64,000 bases of DNA from Actinernus sp. WN-2022 (taxonomy: Eukaryota > Cnidaria > Anthozoa > Actiniaria > Actinernidae): assembly GCA_030867875.1 (NCBI GenBank), contig JAOWCC010000577.1, forward strand, positions 143,832,344-143,896,343, given 5' to 3'. Position numbers and translations under genes: made by a program. Below the pieces are notes generated by a model, which was given only the letters and a program-made list of their open reading frames with translations, made no database searches and was not told where the DNA came from. The stretch's first letter is position 1; each line of letters begins with the position of its first letter. This document shows positions 27,501-42,500 of the stretch, in pieces.

Positions 27501-30500
27501 GATATTACTGGAATTATACCAACTGGTGTATTGCTGTCACATCTATATTTTCACCAGTCATTACTATTGGCCATTTTGGAGTTGAGGAAGGAACTGGGAT
27601 AGAATGGTAAAAATTACCATAAATCATCTATTAAGTCCTTGGGGGCTTATTTTTTCCCCAAGCATCTTTGAGGGAGGCTTATTAAGAGGGGGGCTTAAAA
27701 ACCACACTAGTGGTTTTGGGAATTTTAGTGAAAATCTGCCTCAGATCTATAACTCTTAATTTTCTTCAAGGAGCCATTTTTATACAGACCAACCCACATA
27801 CCATTTTATTCTGTATGTAATTAAGAATCATTGTATGCAAAAAATATACTAATCAGATGAATATTTAATAAGCAAGCAAGGTATCAAATTGCATATTTTG
27901 CTAAATTACTAATATTTCTGGTTATTTCTTGCAAATTCATTGCAGATTTTGAATATTTTTGTTGTTTTGTCCTTATTATTGAAATGGTGAAATGAACCCC
28001 TAGGCTTACTCAACCATTATTGGTCAATACAACATCCCCCCTATTGGAAGAAATGCCTCAATTTCATGGAAAACCAGCCTGTGATGGTGAAAGGGTTAAA
28101 CTCTGTAAAAATACATGTACTAATTATTTTAGTGTGCTCTTAATTCTTGTGATGGGTTCATTTCTTAACCAGATTAATTTTTGACACACTCTTGCAGTCC
28201 CTCCCTCAACTCTGAAATCAATAATTTCCAGTGGCTACATTCGTCATGTAAAAAATGGGTCATCAATTACTTACCATGATGTCAGTTTCAATAGCCTCGT
28301 GTTTCTTGGTTGCAGCCTCTACAGCTGCCAGGTCATTACCAAAGTTATCAACAGCAACAAGGCGTTGGTTTTCATTCAGCCAGGTCTCACGCATGGCATA
28401 CTGTAGAAATTAATAAAATTAACATGAAAAACAGAACAAAATTGTTCAGCGTCAACATAATGTTTTCAAGCCAATCATGAACACTAATAATAATAATTTA
28501 ATATTTATAGTGCACATGAGGATATGCTCACATGCGCATGTGGATACACTTTAATGAAGAGCTCGACCAGATCTTCCTCTCTCTCTCTACTTTAAATGAC
28601 ACGATTTTATTAGAAACCATAAAGTGTTGTACCTTTCTGTCAAACTTGGCAGCCAGCATCTCAAGCCTCTCCTGCCTGTTAAAAAAACCAGCTAATTAAT
28701 ATGCAGACCAATGACCAAATGTTGAGGAATCTAAGTTGGAGGTTCAGTGCCCAGGATTGCACAATAAGGCAGTGTTCGAGAGCTTGGTTGCCAGGAAAAC
28801 CCTGGCAACCAAACAGCCCAGAGCACTGGGTCACACAATAGTGGACAGAAGGGGAGGGAGGGAGGGAAAGCTGCAAGCAATCGCAGCGACATGCAACTGG
28901 CAGTGTACTCGAAACCACGAGCGATTTTTTTTCACAAGTGAGGCGAAATTGTTTTCGACAAAGCCGATCGCTGTGTGAAAGGCAATCGCCGTAACCTTGT
29001 GTGACAAAGTTTTAGTCTTTAGAATTTAACGCATTACCCGCACCACCCTATTACCCGCAGCAGCCATGGTTTGGTGAAAAATTCACAGATAACCCGCAGG
29101 TAATTGGCCGGAAATTACGGTAATGCAAGTAAAATGTATTTAATAAAAACATTTGGACTACTATAATCAACATCCTCAATTGACAAGTAATTTGACAGCT
29201 AAACTGCAGCATTTCAATGCTCCTGATGGGATACACCAGGGCCAGGTTGGTCGAGGTAAGCACTACACCAAGGTTAAATAGACCATTTTCTCAAGTATGC
29301 GCACGCAACAGGCTTGACGGGCCGGTAAATACTTCACGTGGGCAATCACGTAGTGGTTTCCTATAACCCTCCCTATTATTTCAACCAATACTAAATCCAA
29401 GCTGCCTACATGAAGCATTTCTTGGCGGGCCGTGAGTTTTGTTAGCTTTTGTTAGACTCGTTCTGATGCGTCAGCCTTTGTTATTCAAATTATCGGCTAT
29501 TGTTAAAAAATTGGCAGCTATTGTTCAAAAAGCGATTTGGCAGGCCAATATTGCGTGCGCATACCTGAGAAAATGGTCTACTGCTAACTTAAGGGTAAAC
29601 TGTACAGATTACAATTACAGATTTAGTGCTATCTTAGGGATAACATTACCTTTGTTTCAAACAACTGGCTCCTGGTGGCTAACCAATCATAATTTGATGG
29701 GAAAATGAAATAAACAGCTTTTTTTTTTTAGTTTTTAAGATATTCAATAACCAACCTTATTAGCTCCTCCCTTAGAGCAAGCTCCCTTTCATGTTCAGCT
29801 TTTTCTAGTCTCTCCCAGGCCTACACAAATACAATAAAATAATTTTAACATAAAAACATCACTATGAGTTATCAGCAACAGTGTTCTACCAGACCTATTC
29901 CCCCAGATCAGTGTTCTCATTAATATTCATATTTTTTCATTAATATTAATATTTATTACTACTGGACATTTTTGGATCAGTTGGTGAAATCCTGAGTGCT
30001 AACACAACCCTCCCCCTCAGTTCAAGTTTGGCTAGCCCGGGGCAGTTAAATACTGCTGACTTTTTAAGCCGAGGGCTCAAACTTTTCCCACAGTGCCATT
30101 TGGGAGAATTATGTGCACTCGTTGACGGTAGGTATGGCTGCTTCGGTAGGGTTTCCAAGGAAATGTGCTCTAATTTTGGAGAGAACGCTGAGTAATCATT
30201 CTGATAGGAGGTGTAAATAATGTAACCTTTACTGAATTATACTTTAACGTAAAATTAAATTAAAATATTTATAATTATTAAATATGAACAGATTCGAGCA
30301 TCTAACTGCTTTTGTAGGTACTACATACATTAATTAATTAATTAATTAAAGATGTATGCAGATATGTGGTTATCGCTGAAGCCTTACCCTATTTATGTCC
30401 ATCATGCTCTTGTTATCCGGGGGTATGTAAGGTTTCTGATGATTTGCTCTCAGCTTACTAGTTAGGATAAACACCTGAACTTCAAGGTTGCCCTTCTCTA

Positions 30501-33500
30501 CAAACCTGTCAATCAGTTAGAAAGCAACCAATCAGAAAGTAAAAGGAAAAAACAACAGCCAAGTACTGTTTTTGGATTTTTTTTATATCTTGATCCTGAT
30601 TCACTGATTTTGTTAATTCTCAACATTATTGCCACTAATTCAATTGCTTTTGCCATTTTTAGTCTGATTTCTATGGTATTAATAGATACAGGCCATGCAA
30701 CAGAAAGTGAAATGGCTAAACAAAGCTTGAATAATAAAATTGTACAAAATGAAAGCATGGTAGATCATGTGACTGACTGTTTAAGGGCTGAATGCTGAAG
30801 CACAGGTTCACTTCATATGCCATGCTGTGGGGAAGCACTAGTATTTCATCAATTCAACAATTGCCTTAACACCTACTGCAAGCTGTTAAGGATTGTAACT
30901 TTCCAAAGAACTTGCTCACAATATCAACGGTGTATTTGGTTTAAATGACTGGTTTCACAACTGGTACATATAATCTATGTGATCTTATTGAGAAACCTTC
31001 AATGAAGAAGACATGGCTACGTTAAGGTCAGAGATCTTAAGGAGATGAGGAAATTAGATTTCAAGTGCAGTGATAACAAACAGACCAACAGCAGCAACAC
31101 AGGAGACATAGGGTTCTTTGAAGAATGCAATTACTCAAGGTAAGATGCCTTTTTTTCATTCAGTCTTGAAACAAATATATCCAAGTCAACTAAACAGCAA
31201 AGGAATCATGACCAACCTCTAATCTTCATTTATTATTATAAATAATGTGTGGATTATATGCATATAATACCTTTGCAGTGAGAAAATATCGAATCAAGGT
31301 TTGGTCTGTCTTATATATAACAATCTTAATCTGAGTTATAGTCTATCTCTAGAAATTATTGACACAAAGTATTGGTACATTCACACACACCTATTTCATT
31401 AAAACATTGTCACAGACAACCAGAAATGATTGTGGTGATATTAACTGTCTGGCTATGTGGAACAGATAAACTACAATGTAATTTGAATATACCTTTAGAT
31501 TCGAAGGAAAGTATTGATATTCATCTCAAAGCTTTTGGTCCCCAAAATAAACAAATTCACCAAACTTTCAGCTGGGTTTGGTTTTCGTTGCCTTAAATGG
31601 TCCACAACCACAATCAATGTTGGTCAGTCCTTTCTCACTTTGCCGATTGATTGTGACAACATTTCTTGAAATAGGTGTATGTACATGAATTACGATGTAC
31701 CTTTGGGTAACAATCAACGAGAATATTTGGGAACTGATATCAAAGGGAGTGCCAAAGCTCCTGTGGCAGGGGAGACTCCCTTTTCGTTACATAGACATGC
31801 CTCAGTGCTACTAATCCTTCAAACTCTGAGGAAACTGAATGCTTTATACCTTGGAGGTTTTTCCTGTGTTCTGTATTGGTTAAACTCCAACATCTGTTGC
31901 TGGACTCCAAGCAGTTTGTTGGCAAAATCTCTCTCACCAAGCATTCCAATTTTCATCTGAATCCATTCCAGCAGATCAGTTGCTAGTTTTTCATATTCAG
32001 TGATGAGCTCTTCATTCTCTTTGATGCGTTCTATAACCTGTTGGAGCATGCAAGATATATATGAGAAACAATTTTTACACAACACCTAATACAAGGACAA
32101 AATAATATTAGTACATGTGCATGCATGTCCATGCCATAAATACATCTTATTAACCTCGTTTACTCGGTCTGTACCTTAAGTTATGGATCCTCATTTTTCC
32201 CCTTTCTAATATGGCCCACATGCAAAGCGCACAGGCCATAATAAAAACAAGGATCTACTACGGAATCCACCGTAGTGTGGAATCGTAGGAAAAAAACACA
32301 GCCTGTCTCCACCCACAAACGCCAACCTTTTAGTCTGCATTCCTTTGTGCACGTGCCGAGACCATTACCGTTGCTGCAGCTAATGAACCAAGGAACTCAT
32401 GCCTAAACTTCTTATTTCATTTACTTTGATAAAATAAATAATGTTGTCCATTTGTATCCTTCCCACACCCGTAATCCACCTTGAGTTCAAATCTCTTACC
32501 ACTTGTATTCGTTATGTTGATTTGTCAAAAAACCGTTTATAGGTATTTCTCACACTCGACCTAAAAATAGTACAATCTACATGTGCATAAAGGAATGCAG
32601 ACTAAAAGGTTGGCGTTTGTGGGTGGAGACAGGCTGTGTTTATTTTCTACGATTCCACACTACGGTGGATTCCGTAGTATAACTTATGGTACAGACCAAG
32701 CAAACAAGATTAATACAATGTTTATTAATATTATAGCTTCTTCGTTTTCTTTAAGACTGCAAGTGGGTGGAAGGTCGTATGGGTTGACCAATCATAGGTC
32801 CTAAAATTACTTAGCTGTATAATAAAGTAGGTTATTGTAAAAGGTGTCATTATATAACAGGTCATATAAACATGCCTTTCCAATTCTACTGCCGCTGACT
32901 TCTACTGTCTTCATTTTGGCAAAGTAGTGATAGTAGGCAGCCACATAGGTGAGAATAGACTTCTCGTCTGGGAAATCTACATTCACATCTACAAGAAGAA
33001 AAATTGTATTTATAAAATCATACACAAGAATGTTCTGTTTTCACCCAACAACTCTATATAATTTCAATAAGTATGTATTCACAATAATTAAAATATCAGG
33101 TATAGTACTAGGCATTATCCTATAAATATATAAAATAATATTATATTTCAGCCAATCAGAGCTCAGCTTTACTATGCAATACAGGGTGGTATTTCATGGT
33201 TTTTCTACGAAATACAAAGCGGTACTTCATGGTTAGATCAGGACAATCAAAATGCCCTTTCTTCATGGCCAATAAGAATTCAATATTTTGAAAAAAATAT
33301 TAGTCTACATACGCGTCCGCCACTTGAAACGAGAAAATTTGCAGTTCGTCCGGTAAGTTACTTTGTTTTCATGATAATCCTGTTTTCATAGGATAATATC
33401 GTTATTTCATGGTTACCAGCGAAAATTTCACTGGAAATTCATATTATTTTGGGCATACCAAATAATACAAATTTCTAATGAAATATTTGCCAGTATTCCA

Positions 33501-36500
33501 TAGAAAACCATGAAATAACTAGTAATTATGGTTTGATTTGACATTCTGGGCATTCAGAGAATGTTAAGACTCACCTTCAGCATCTAACAGTGGGGTAATA
33601 CCCAGTTGGGTCTCAGCCACTTCAAATGCCTGTTCTAAGTTCTGCTCAGCATCTACTTTAGTAAGCTTTTCAAATTCAATCAAGTCTGGCCTGGAAGATA
33701 AGAATATTAATTTGCTCATCAAAATCATGCTTAAGGTCAGTGATAATGAATACAAATTATGACAAACATACAATGAGCCACCTACAGTTTTGTAAATATA
33801 ATATCAATGGTGCTGTACTCCTTCTATGCAATGCACATATTACCTGTGTCTGTGTATGATAGCATTAAAAGCCAAGCCATCCCTCCAGCTTGTGGTGAAG
33901 TTGGTAACTGTCACACTGCGATAGCTGTCAAAACAATCAGTCATGGTTAAAGGTTGATATTACTATCTACTATTTATCTACTATACTACTATTTACCGCC
34001 TCCCTGTTAGCTCAGTGGTTAAGCGCTGGTCTGTTGTGTGGGAGGTCGCAGGTTCAAACCCCGGCCGGACCAATACTCAGGGTCTTAAAATAACTGAGTA
34101 GAAGGTGCTGCCTTTGTGAAACAATCTCGTTCACGAACTGCAAATGGTTAGACCTTCATATCTTCTCGGATAAGGACGTTAAATCGTAGGTTTCTCGTCG
34201 GCCTCAAGTTTATCAGTCTTTCAAGACTGTTACGAGTTACCGACGTTAAATACATGTAAGGTCGCTTTACTTTACTTTACTATGCCATAGGTGTAGGAGA
34301 GATTGCAATGTGCTTTTTTGCCACAACGTGAAAGAGAACAACATTGAGATAAATTCATTTGATATTTGCATGACAGAATAGAAGAAAAGAATGATGTGTA
34401 CGGTACAGCATGTGCACTAATTCTTCTGTTATTATAAACAACAAATTCAACTTACCCAACTGTCTTTGATTGACACCACAACAAAAGGGCATCCTTGGCT
34501 GATCTTCTCTCTGTTGTCTCCCCTTCAATCATGATGTCCTGAATCTAGCATTTAAAAAAAACAAAATTAATTATATACAGTATATCCTATTTCTATGGCC
34601 TGTGCTTACTTGCCTAATATAATTATAAGCTGCACCCTATGTTGTAAACGTTCCCTTTAAAAAAATTTTACTGAAGAAGACCGAATAGTCAAACATTTAA
34701 AAAATATTATTGGACCTGTCAGAAGTTGCCTGCTCTTTATTTTCTCAATATATATACATAATTATATATATATATATATGTATCTTCAACACATGGTGTT
34801 ATTGGTATTATTAAAATATTAGGGTTACTGATGGTGGTATGAGTAAAAAGAAAAAAGAACAACTTTCTTGAAGAATATTCTAGGGATACTAACCAGTTGA
34901 AATGGCTATATTAGGGGTAGAGTTTGAAGTTAGCATGCAAACATTATTATTAAGTTGTTATGGGAAACAGGAAATAAAAATCATACAAGAGTTAAGGAAT
35001 AGCTGGTAGATGTTTCCAGTATTTATACTGCCTTAATTAACAACAACAACCTTTATTTTACCCCAAAAATTAATATAAAAAGATTTACAAAAATAGTATG
35101 ATAAAAAAGATTAGGGGTACTGGCAACCCAAAATAACCTTAGAGTGCTAAAAATGCCAGGTAGCCAGTTTACAATAATATATTTGAATGTTTTGGTTGGG
35201 ACACATATACACAAAGTACACACATAACTAATCTACTAATCTACCAATAATATATTAATAATTAATATTAAGCTATGTATAAACAATAATAATAATAAAT
35301 CTTAAATTAAATATAGCTCGGATAATATTAATATATTATAAATAAAATAATAAGGAAGATGTTGCAAAACAGATATGTCATCTTAGAAGCAATGAGTCAA
35401 AAATTTAGGGCTAGTAACCTTCAATAAAATTATGTTTCATTTTATCTTTAAATGATGAAATTGAGGAAAGTTTTATATTTTCATCAATGCAATTCCATAC
35501 TGTAGGACCTTGAAATCTGATATTAAAAATTCCATAGTTTGTTCTTGCGTTTGGAAGATAATAAGACTGTTTTGCTGCAAGCCTTGTATTGTAGTTATGA
35601 ATTTTATTAACCTTAATAAAGAAAGAATGAAAAAACAGAAGGTAAGAGATGATTGTGAAATTTGTACATAAATATTGAAATGTGGAGGGTGACAAGATCA
35701 ATTTTTTTTATAATTTTTAGAGACTTAAACAATGAGCTTTAATGCTCATCAAATCTAGAAAAAGTAATGCTACGCATTGCCTTTTTTTGTAAAATAAAGA
35801 GCGGTTGAAGGGTAGTTTCATATGTATTCCCCCAAGTAATTATCCCATAGATCAAAAATGGATATATCAAAGCATAATAAAGATTTAGAAGAATATCTAT
35901 ACTAATATAATACCTGGAATCTCAGGATGATTGTCCAGATCACACCAAGGGTGATCTTTTGGTTGCCATCAACAATATCATGGGCACCAACATTCTCAAG
36001 ATGAACCTAAGCAGTATGAGAAAAAGAGCTTAATTTATTACATGTTATAATATAACCCAGATAGTATGACTCAGCATTCTGATTGGCTTATAGACTAAAA
36101 AATATATGGTATATTGTGCCAGTAAACACACAGAAATCGGCACGTCTGCTTGCATTGTGTTGTAATTACATGTACATTATAAAAGCAATAGACCACACAT
36201 TCAATGTGTTTACTGGTGAAATAAATCACTTATTGCTTAAATATCGGCTTAATGATAGCAAAGTTGTAAAAATGATATCACACTGTATCCTCCAATGCAT
36301 CCTCCATCCACCAAAACCTAGGTTGTCTGATTTGCTCTTTTATCTAGCTTATGTTTCTAAAATGTGAAAACGATAAACTATCAAAAAGAACCAACACCAT
36401 ATGTGCAAATTTGTTTGATTCTGGCGAAAATGCTAGCCAGGCAGTTTTCATGTAATGAAAAGTAAATTATGTGTCTGCATGGAGATACTGAATTTACCTC

Positions 36501-39500
36501 GGTGTTTAACTTGATAACTCACGTTTGTTTGCTCACTCTTGAGTTACAAGTATCTAAGTAAACACTTGAAGGTAAATTCCATATACTCTGTGCGGACTTG
36601 TAATATCCTCTATATAACAGCTTCAAGTCCTACTTTGGATGGCATTGCAAGAGACGACACAGTACTAACATCAGTGATAATATATTATTAAAATAACTTG
36701 AGCATGACAATTTTTTTAATAGCTGGAATTCCATAAGCAGAAAGTCATTCACAGCCAGACATACAAGTCATGTGTTCCTGTGACTTACAATCATTGAAAA
36801 GACAACTAATGAATGACGCCTCAACCTTACAAATATAAACCAATAGAAGCTGCCGAGTGCTGGTAAAATGACGAATGACTACACACCATATAGTCCATCA
36901 CTGTAAATGGGCCTTTTGCAGGAATGCAATCAAGTGGTTGTACTGGACAGCAAAAAACATCTGACTTCATTTATTTAAATGCACTTGTACAAGATTGATA
37001 GTGTTATTAGCAAAACCTGTTTGCAAATGCTATTTTCCACCTCCAATCGATTGTTGATCTTTCTAAAGCAGTGTTTTTAAAGATAGCTTGCCTTCCAGAA
37101 TCCATGGCAATGCCTTTCCCATGGGGATCACAAGCTCATTTGTTAACAAAGTATTACATTGCATGCGACTGTTTCCTGCAAAAGGCCTATTACCTGGCCA
37201 TCAATCCATGTCTAAATACACGGTCCATGCTTCCTTTTTCTGTTGCACATTTAACTTTGTAACAATACTTGTTACTGCACTACACACAACTGGCTTTTCT
37301 ACACAAAAACACATGAAAGGGAAAATCACATGCATATACTTGCCCTTTGTTTCTTTAAGAAGACTAAACTTTTCTCAACATTCTCTAGATTGTGGATACG
37401 CATTCTTCCCTTGGACGGCTTTGGCTGGAAATGAAGAAATGCCACGGAACTTAGGAAAATCATTACACACATAATACCATGATCTCCTCAATTTCCTATG
37501 CTCGTTCTTGCACATTTTAATCTCTAATTTCATACTTCAACCAAGTCTCCCTCATACATATAAAATTTAGTAGAAACATGCATACAGATAAGGGAACATC
37601 AGAAGCGACATGCCTACCAGTGGGCCAGGGTATGGGCAGGACAGCATTGCAGTCTACCTTCAAACTGACACCTTTTCCTATAACCCAGGAGACCACTAAA
37701 GTTTTAGTGACAAAATAGCTCTTCTCTTGATATTTTGATCACATTTCTTCCATGTGGGATACTTAAAACCATAAACACAGTGTAATTAAACTGTATCCAT
37801 GCTCCTTGAATATTTAGTCAACCACATAAGAGCATTGTATTTTAAGTATTCTTCTTCTCAAAAACAACATTCAATCATTCAATCATTCAATCATTGGCAC
37901 TCAATCAAGCAAAAAAAACAAAAAGTTATCAAAAGCAACCCAACTGCAATGTCTTGTAATTTGTGCAGAGAAAACTAAACTTCACAGAGATCATAGTATT
38001 ACAAACTAATAGCATGGCATTTGGGGAAAATAGTAATTAAATTTCCCTCATGCCAAGCTATTACTTATAATATTTATACATTAAGAATGAATAATGCAGA
38101 CAGGCAGTACTCAGTGTGCAAACAAAAATAGACTCCAATCTCATCAGGGTAAAACACGAGCAATGTTTTCCTTGCTCTGCCTCTTACCAGTTTTTCACCA
38201 GATAGAACTTCTAACAATAAGATAAGCTTTCTTCCATCTTGGAGGTCATGATAAAGATCATTGACTCTTCCTCCAACTTTCTGTAGATGAGAGTTTATCC
38301 ATTTGGTGAAGGTCTTCTTTTGTACTCTCTCTCTTTCATCTACAACAAATGACATTAAAATTAGGTTTATAATCTACCAAGACTAAATAACAGGAAAGAA
38401 GGAAAATATTTACACATAACTAAGTGTAACTAAGTTTAGTGTATCAGGGAATTCTTACAGTCACTTTGTCATAATTATGCATACTCTTCATAACATCAAT
38501 TCTGTGCATTTTTCATGTTTCTTTAGTATAGCTTCTGGAAATCACTGGATCATTAAAGAGATCAAATTGATATATTTTAACCCTTGCTCTGAGGGTTTCA
38601 GTCTGACTAAGGTTAAAGAGCAAGGTCTGAGATTCCAACACAGTATAGTATACACAAATGCTCATAATTGAAATGCATTGGGCATATTAACAGTGAATAA
38701 TTACTCGGGCTGCCTGTCGCAAATTTCTGCGCATGCATTAAAGGCCAAATTCACACCAATCAGATTGCACTGTGCTGATCACGCAACAATTGCCAGGTTA
38801 ATTTATTTACATAATTTAATACAGTAAAGCAAGATGGCGGAGGACCCACGAGCAACTTTCTCTCTAATTTGGAGTCTCATCTCTCAAATGTAAGCCAGTT
38901 TAATGTTTTATTTAACTTCACTCGTGCAAAAGCCTTCCAACAGGCTCAGGATATTTCAACTGGCGCTATTGTCGGAGCCGAAGGACCGCGTTTTTTAACC
39001 AGATGGCCAGTGATTTTATTATACGACACGTGCGACGACTTGAAGCCAGTGTAGGGGCCAGGATCCGGAAAGCTAAAATTTGAAGAAATAGATATTGGAA
39101 TCTATAAGCCATCGGCTCGCTGTGATGCATTTAAAACATCCGAGGAGAACATCTTATTTTGGGTGAAGGCACTTCAAGACCAATATTATGAGTCTCTTAA
39201 AAACTGTCAGAGATTTAAATTTACCGTAAGTTGGATCAGAGAGTATTGAGATCAAGTTATTTCGTTCCAGCGAGGATATTGACCTAGCGTAAACGGTACA
39301 AGCTGTCGAAGGATTTTACTTATAATCATCCACGTCTACTTAACAACAGGAATAGTTATGTGCCAAGGCATGGGCAAAGATAGAGTTTCCCAGATTACAG
39401 ATGAAAGTAGAGAACTTAATGAACGAAGAAACAGGTCACGCGTGACATGCTTGATAACATGAACATGTTCAACACTTTATATTATACTAAGAAAACAAAA

Positions 39501-42500
39501 CAAATTACAGAGCCTGCAAGTTCACAAGTCAATGAAAAACCCCAAGAGCCTGTAGTTTTGGATCAACATATCCTTGAAACTCCAAAAGCAACATACACAT
39601 GAGTCAAATTCAAACCGGAAGAGACGGAATTCTTTAGATTCTTCAAGAGGTTAAAAATATTTGTTAGCCCGCAATAAGAACTCTCTCGCTGCTATAACAA
39701 CCTTGATTTGTAACATGGAGGCTGACGTAACTGATATGCGTAATGAATTCTTACTCTCGTCACATCAAAACACGAATCAAGAAACCAAACTCAGTCATTT
39801 GGAAGACAAATTAGTACAGCAAGATAATATATACAACACCGAAATCAAGATGCTGTCATCTCGAATATATTATTGACCTAGAAGTTGAAAATGGCGAGTT
39901 GAAAGCGCCTTTTTGCAGATATAATAAAGCTGCATGAGATCAGACTTTCAAACTTAAAAAAAAAATCAAGAATACAAAAAAGAAGACAATGTTCTGAGAC
40001 TACCCAACCTACTGAAGCTTATCAGTTTGTTCAAGAGCCATATTTCTTACATATACATGACAACCCGATCCCTATTCATCAGAATACATTTTCTGTGCTA
40101 AATGACGAGAGTTTACAATCACCTGACCGACAACCCACTACTAAAGAAAGGGACCATGAAGTACGGTAGTACGGTTAATTCTCGGGTTCAAAACAATGAA
40201 TATATGCCTGCTCAAATGCAGTGTGTTAAACGAATAAGTAGTGTTTAAATTAAAAGGTCAACATACGAGAAAAAGAAAACTATTAAATTACATATATACT
40301 AGGGGAGCAGAGAATGAAAGTCACCGCGCTACCGGCCACTCCTAAAGACTGCTAAATTCAGCTAATAATTCTTCTCTTTGGTTAATATTAGAGAATTAAG
40401 AGGATTTCAAATGAAAGTGTATTTCATCTTCAATCTAATGTGGCCCGAGTGAAAGCCCAGATGGGCTCTTGTTTCATCTAAATTCTCCTTTCTTTGTGTA
40501 AGTTAACAACAGTTTTCATTATTTCATTTCACAGAAGAGGATTTAAAAAATACAGATTACCAGTACAGAAAAAAAAATTCTCCTTGGCTTCTAAATTTTA
40601 TAACAAAATAATGCATTTTCATTATCAAATTTTGTCTCTGAACACTTAAACTTCACCAAGCCATTAATTCCATAAGCACTTCACCACAAGATAAATTCAA
40701 CCACACCGACTGCAAAGCATGCTGAGAAACTCAACCAATCACCGGCATGGCCCTCTCCTCATCTTCACATTTGTCACATAATTATTAAGTCTGAAGCCAT
40801 TTAGACTCGATACTTCTTCTATAAACATAATCTGCAAAGGTTGCCCACATAATAGCTTGACATTGGAATCAATGACAAGCAAATGTTGTCCAATATTCCA
40901 AACAAGCTTAGGTGGTTTCAGACCTCCATTTATAGAGCTTGTGATAAGATTTGCTGGAGAAATTCTGGGCCATACTACAAGCAAAACACAAAGCTATTCC
41001 CTAGCAAATACCTTGCATAGACTCATTTCTTCGAGAAAGAGCTGATTTAAGCCTTCACACTTAATGTCCTCCAGCCCTCTATAAATGGGGAAAATGCCTA
41101 AAAACCTCAGTATATAGGTCATGGCAAAAAAGGACTACAGTTTTTTTTTGTTTGGGGAGAGAGGGAGGGTTCTTTTCAGTCTAGATATACCACAGCTAAA
41201 AATCAGTTAAAATACCTTGGGGCTTAAAGGGTTAAGGTCACATCCATTTCTAACATTCTAGAATGTTATTTCCAGTAAAATTATCATGGTTACATAATAA
41301 TAAAATAATAAAATATTTACGCAAGAGGCCCATGCCACCCTTAAGGTTACCGGATACCTTCAGGGGGCGTTTCCAGTCTAAATTATGTAGCGCCTCAAAG
41401 AAACATCGTAGATAAATCATCCATGTATCATTTTAAAGCTTATAAAATTGGCTACAAGAATACATAAAAAGTTTTGAGTTATTTGAAAATCTCGAATTTT
41501 CCGCGATCCCGTTTCTCCGATCTAGTGAGATGGCTTTCAGAAGCTCCGACGCCGAAAAAAAATTAAAGTTTTAAAATCTGTTTGCTTTGTCGCATTTCGG
41601 AGGAATCGTATTACAAAACAGTGTCGAGAAATTTCAAAATTCGATTTAGTTCAAAAGTTATCATGCTCTCCGTGAAAAGGTGAAAAATAATCAGAGTAGA
41701 TTTGCGGAAAACGCCATCAAGAGCTCTATTTTTAGAATTTTCCAATTCCCGACACCCTTTTGCAGCGGAGATATCAATTGATATTTTGTGAAAATTTCAA
41801 ACAAATCGACTAAATTCCTCTTGAGTGGGAGCTTTTTTAAAACTCTATTTTGGTTGAAAATCGAAAGCGTAGAAAATAGCATTTTAGAAAATCTAGCCGT
41901 CTGTCGTGCGTGAATCTGAAGCCCCGCCTCTCCAACAATTAGCGAGCTCTTGGCCAATCATTTCTCATCACAGTTCAACTATCTGTCAAGATTTTCCACC
42001 AATGTTGATTTCAGATCAAAGGTTTGCGCCGCATCGAGAAAATGTTAATATAGCTAGTTGTTCTAGTTTTCTTGTGTGACTTGAAAAATGGGAAAGACAA
42101 AAAGACCTGGAGGCACAAAGCCAAGGTGAACACCTAGAGACGCCTTGAATGCCAGCATAGTTAGTAGAGGAGACAGCGATTTGCAGGCGGCTGAAACAGC
42201 ACGGCAATAGCGAGCTAAGATCGTGGTGTTGGTTTCAAGCGATTCAGAATCACCGTCAGACTTTACATTTCCATCTAAGCTTTCTTGGAAACAAATATTT
42301 TCTCGGCTGGCTCCTATCAGTTCTTCATGTTCAAATGTGGGCCACTCGGCAGTCTGTCTGAAAGTGAAAATTTGAACCCTTGTCGGGTTTTACGAGGACT
42401 CCTGTGTATGCATTGTTTGGCCTTGTTTTGCTTTTCTTTTATCTTTGTTTTCCAAGCTAAGGGCATCCTGCGTGCCTTTTTGAAGGCATAAGGCCAACAA

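Noticed and set aside
37088..37474. Plus-strand open frame (128 codons)
   Set aside because: It runs antisense through exon 4 and a MITE; exon 4 homology on the minus strand is decisive.
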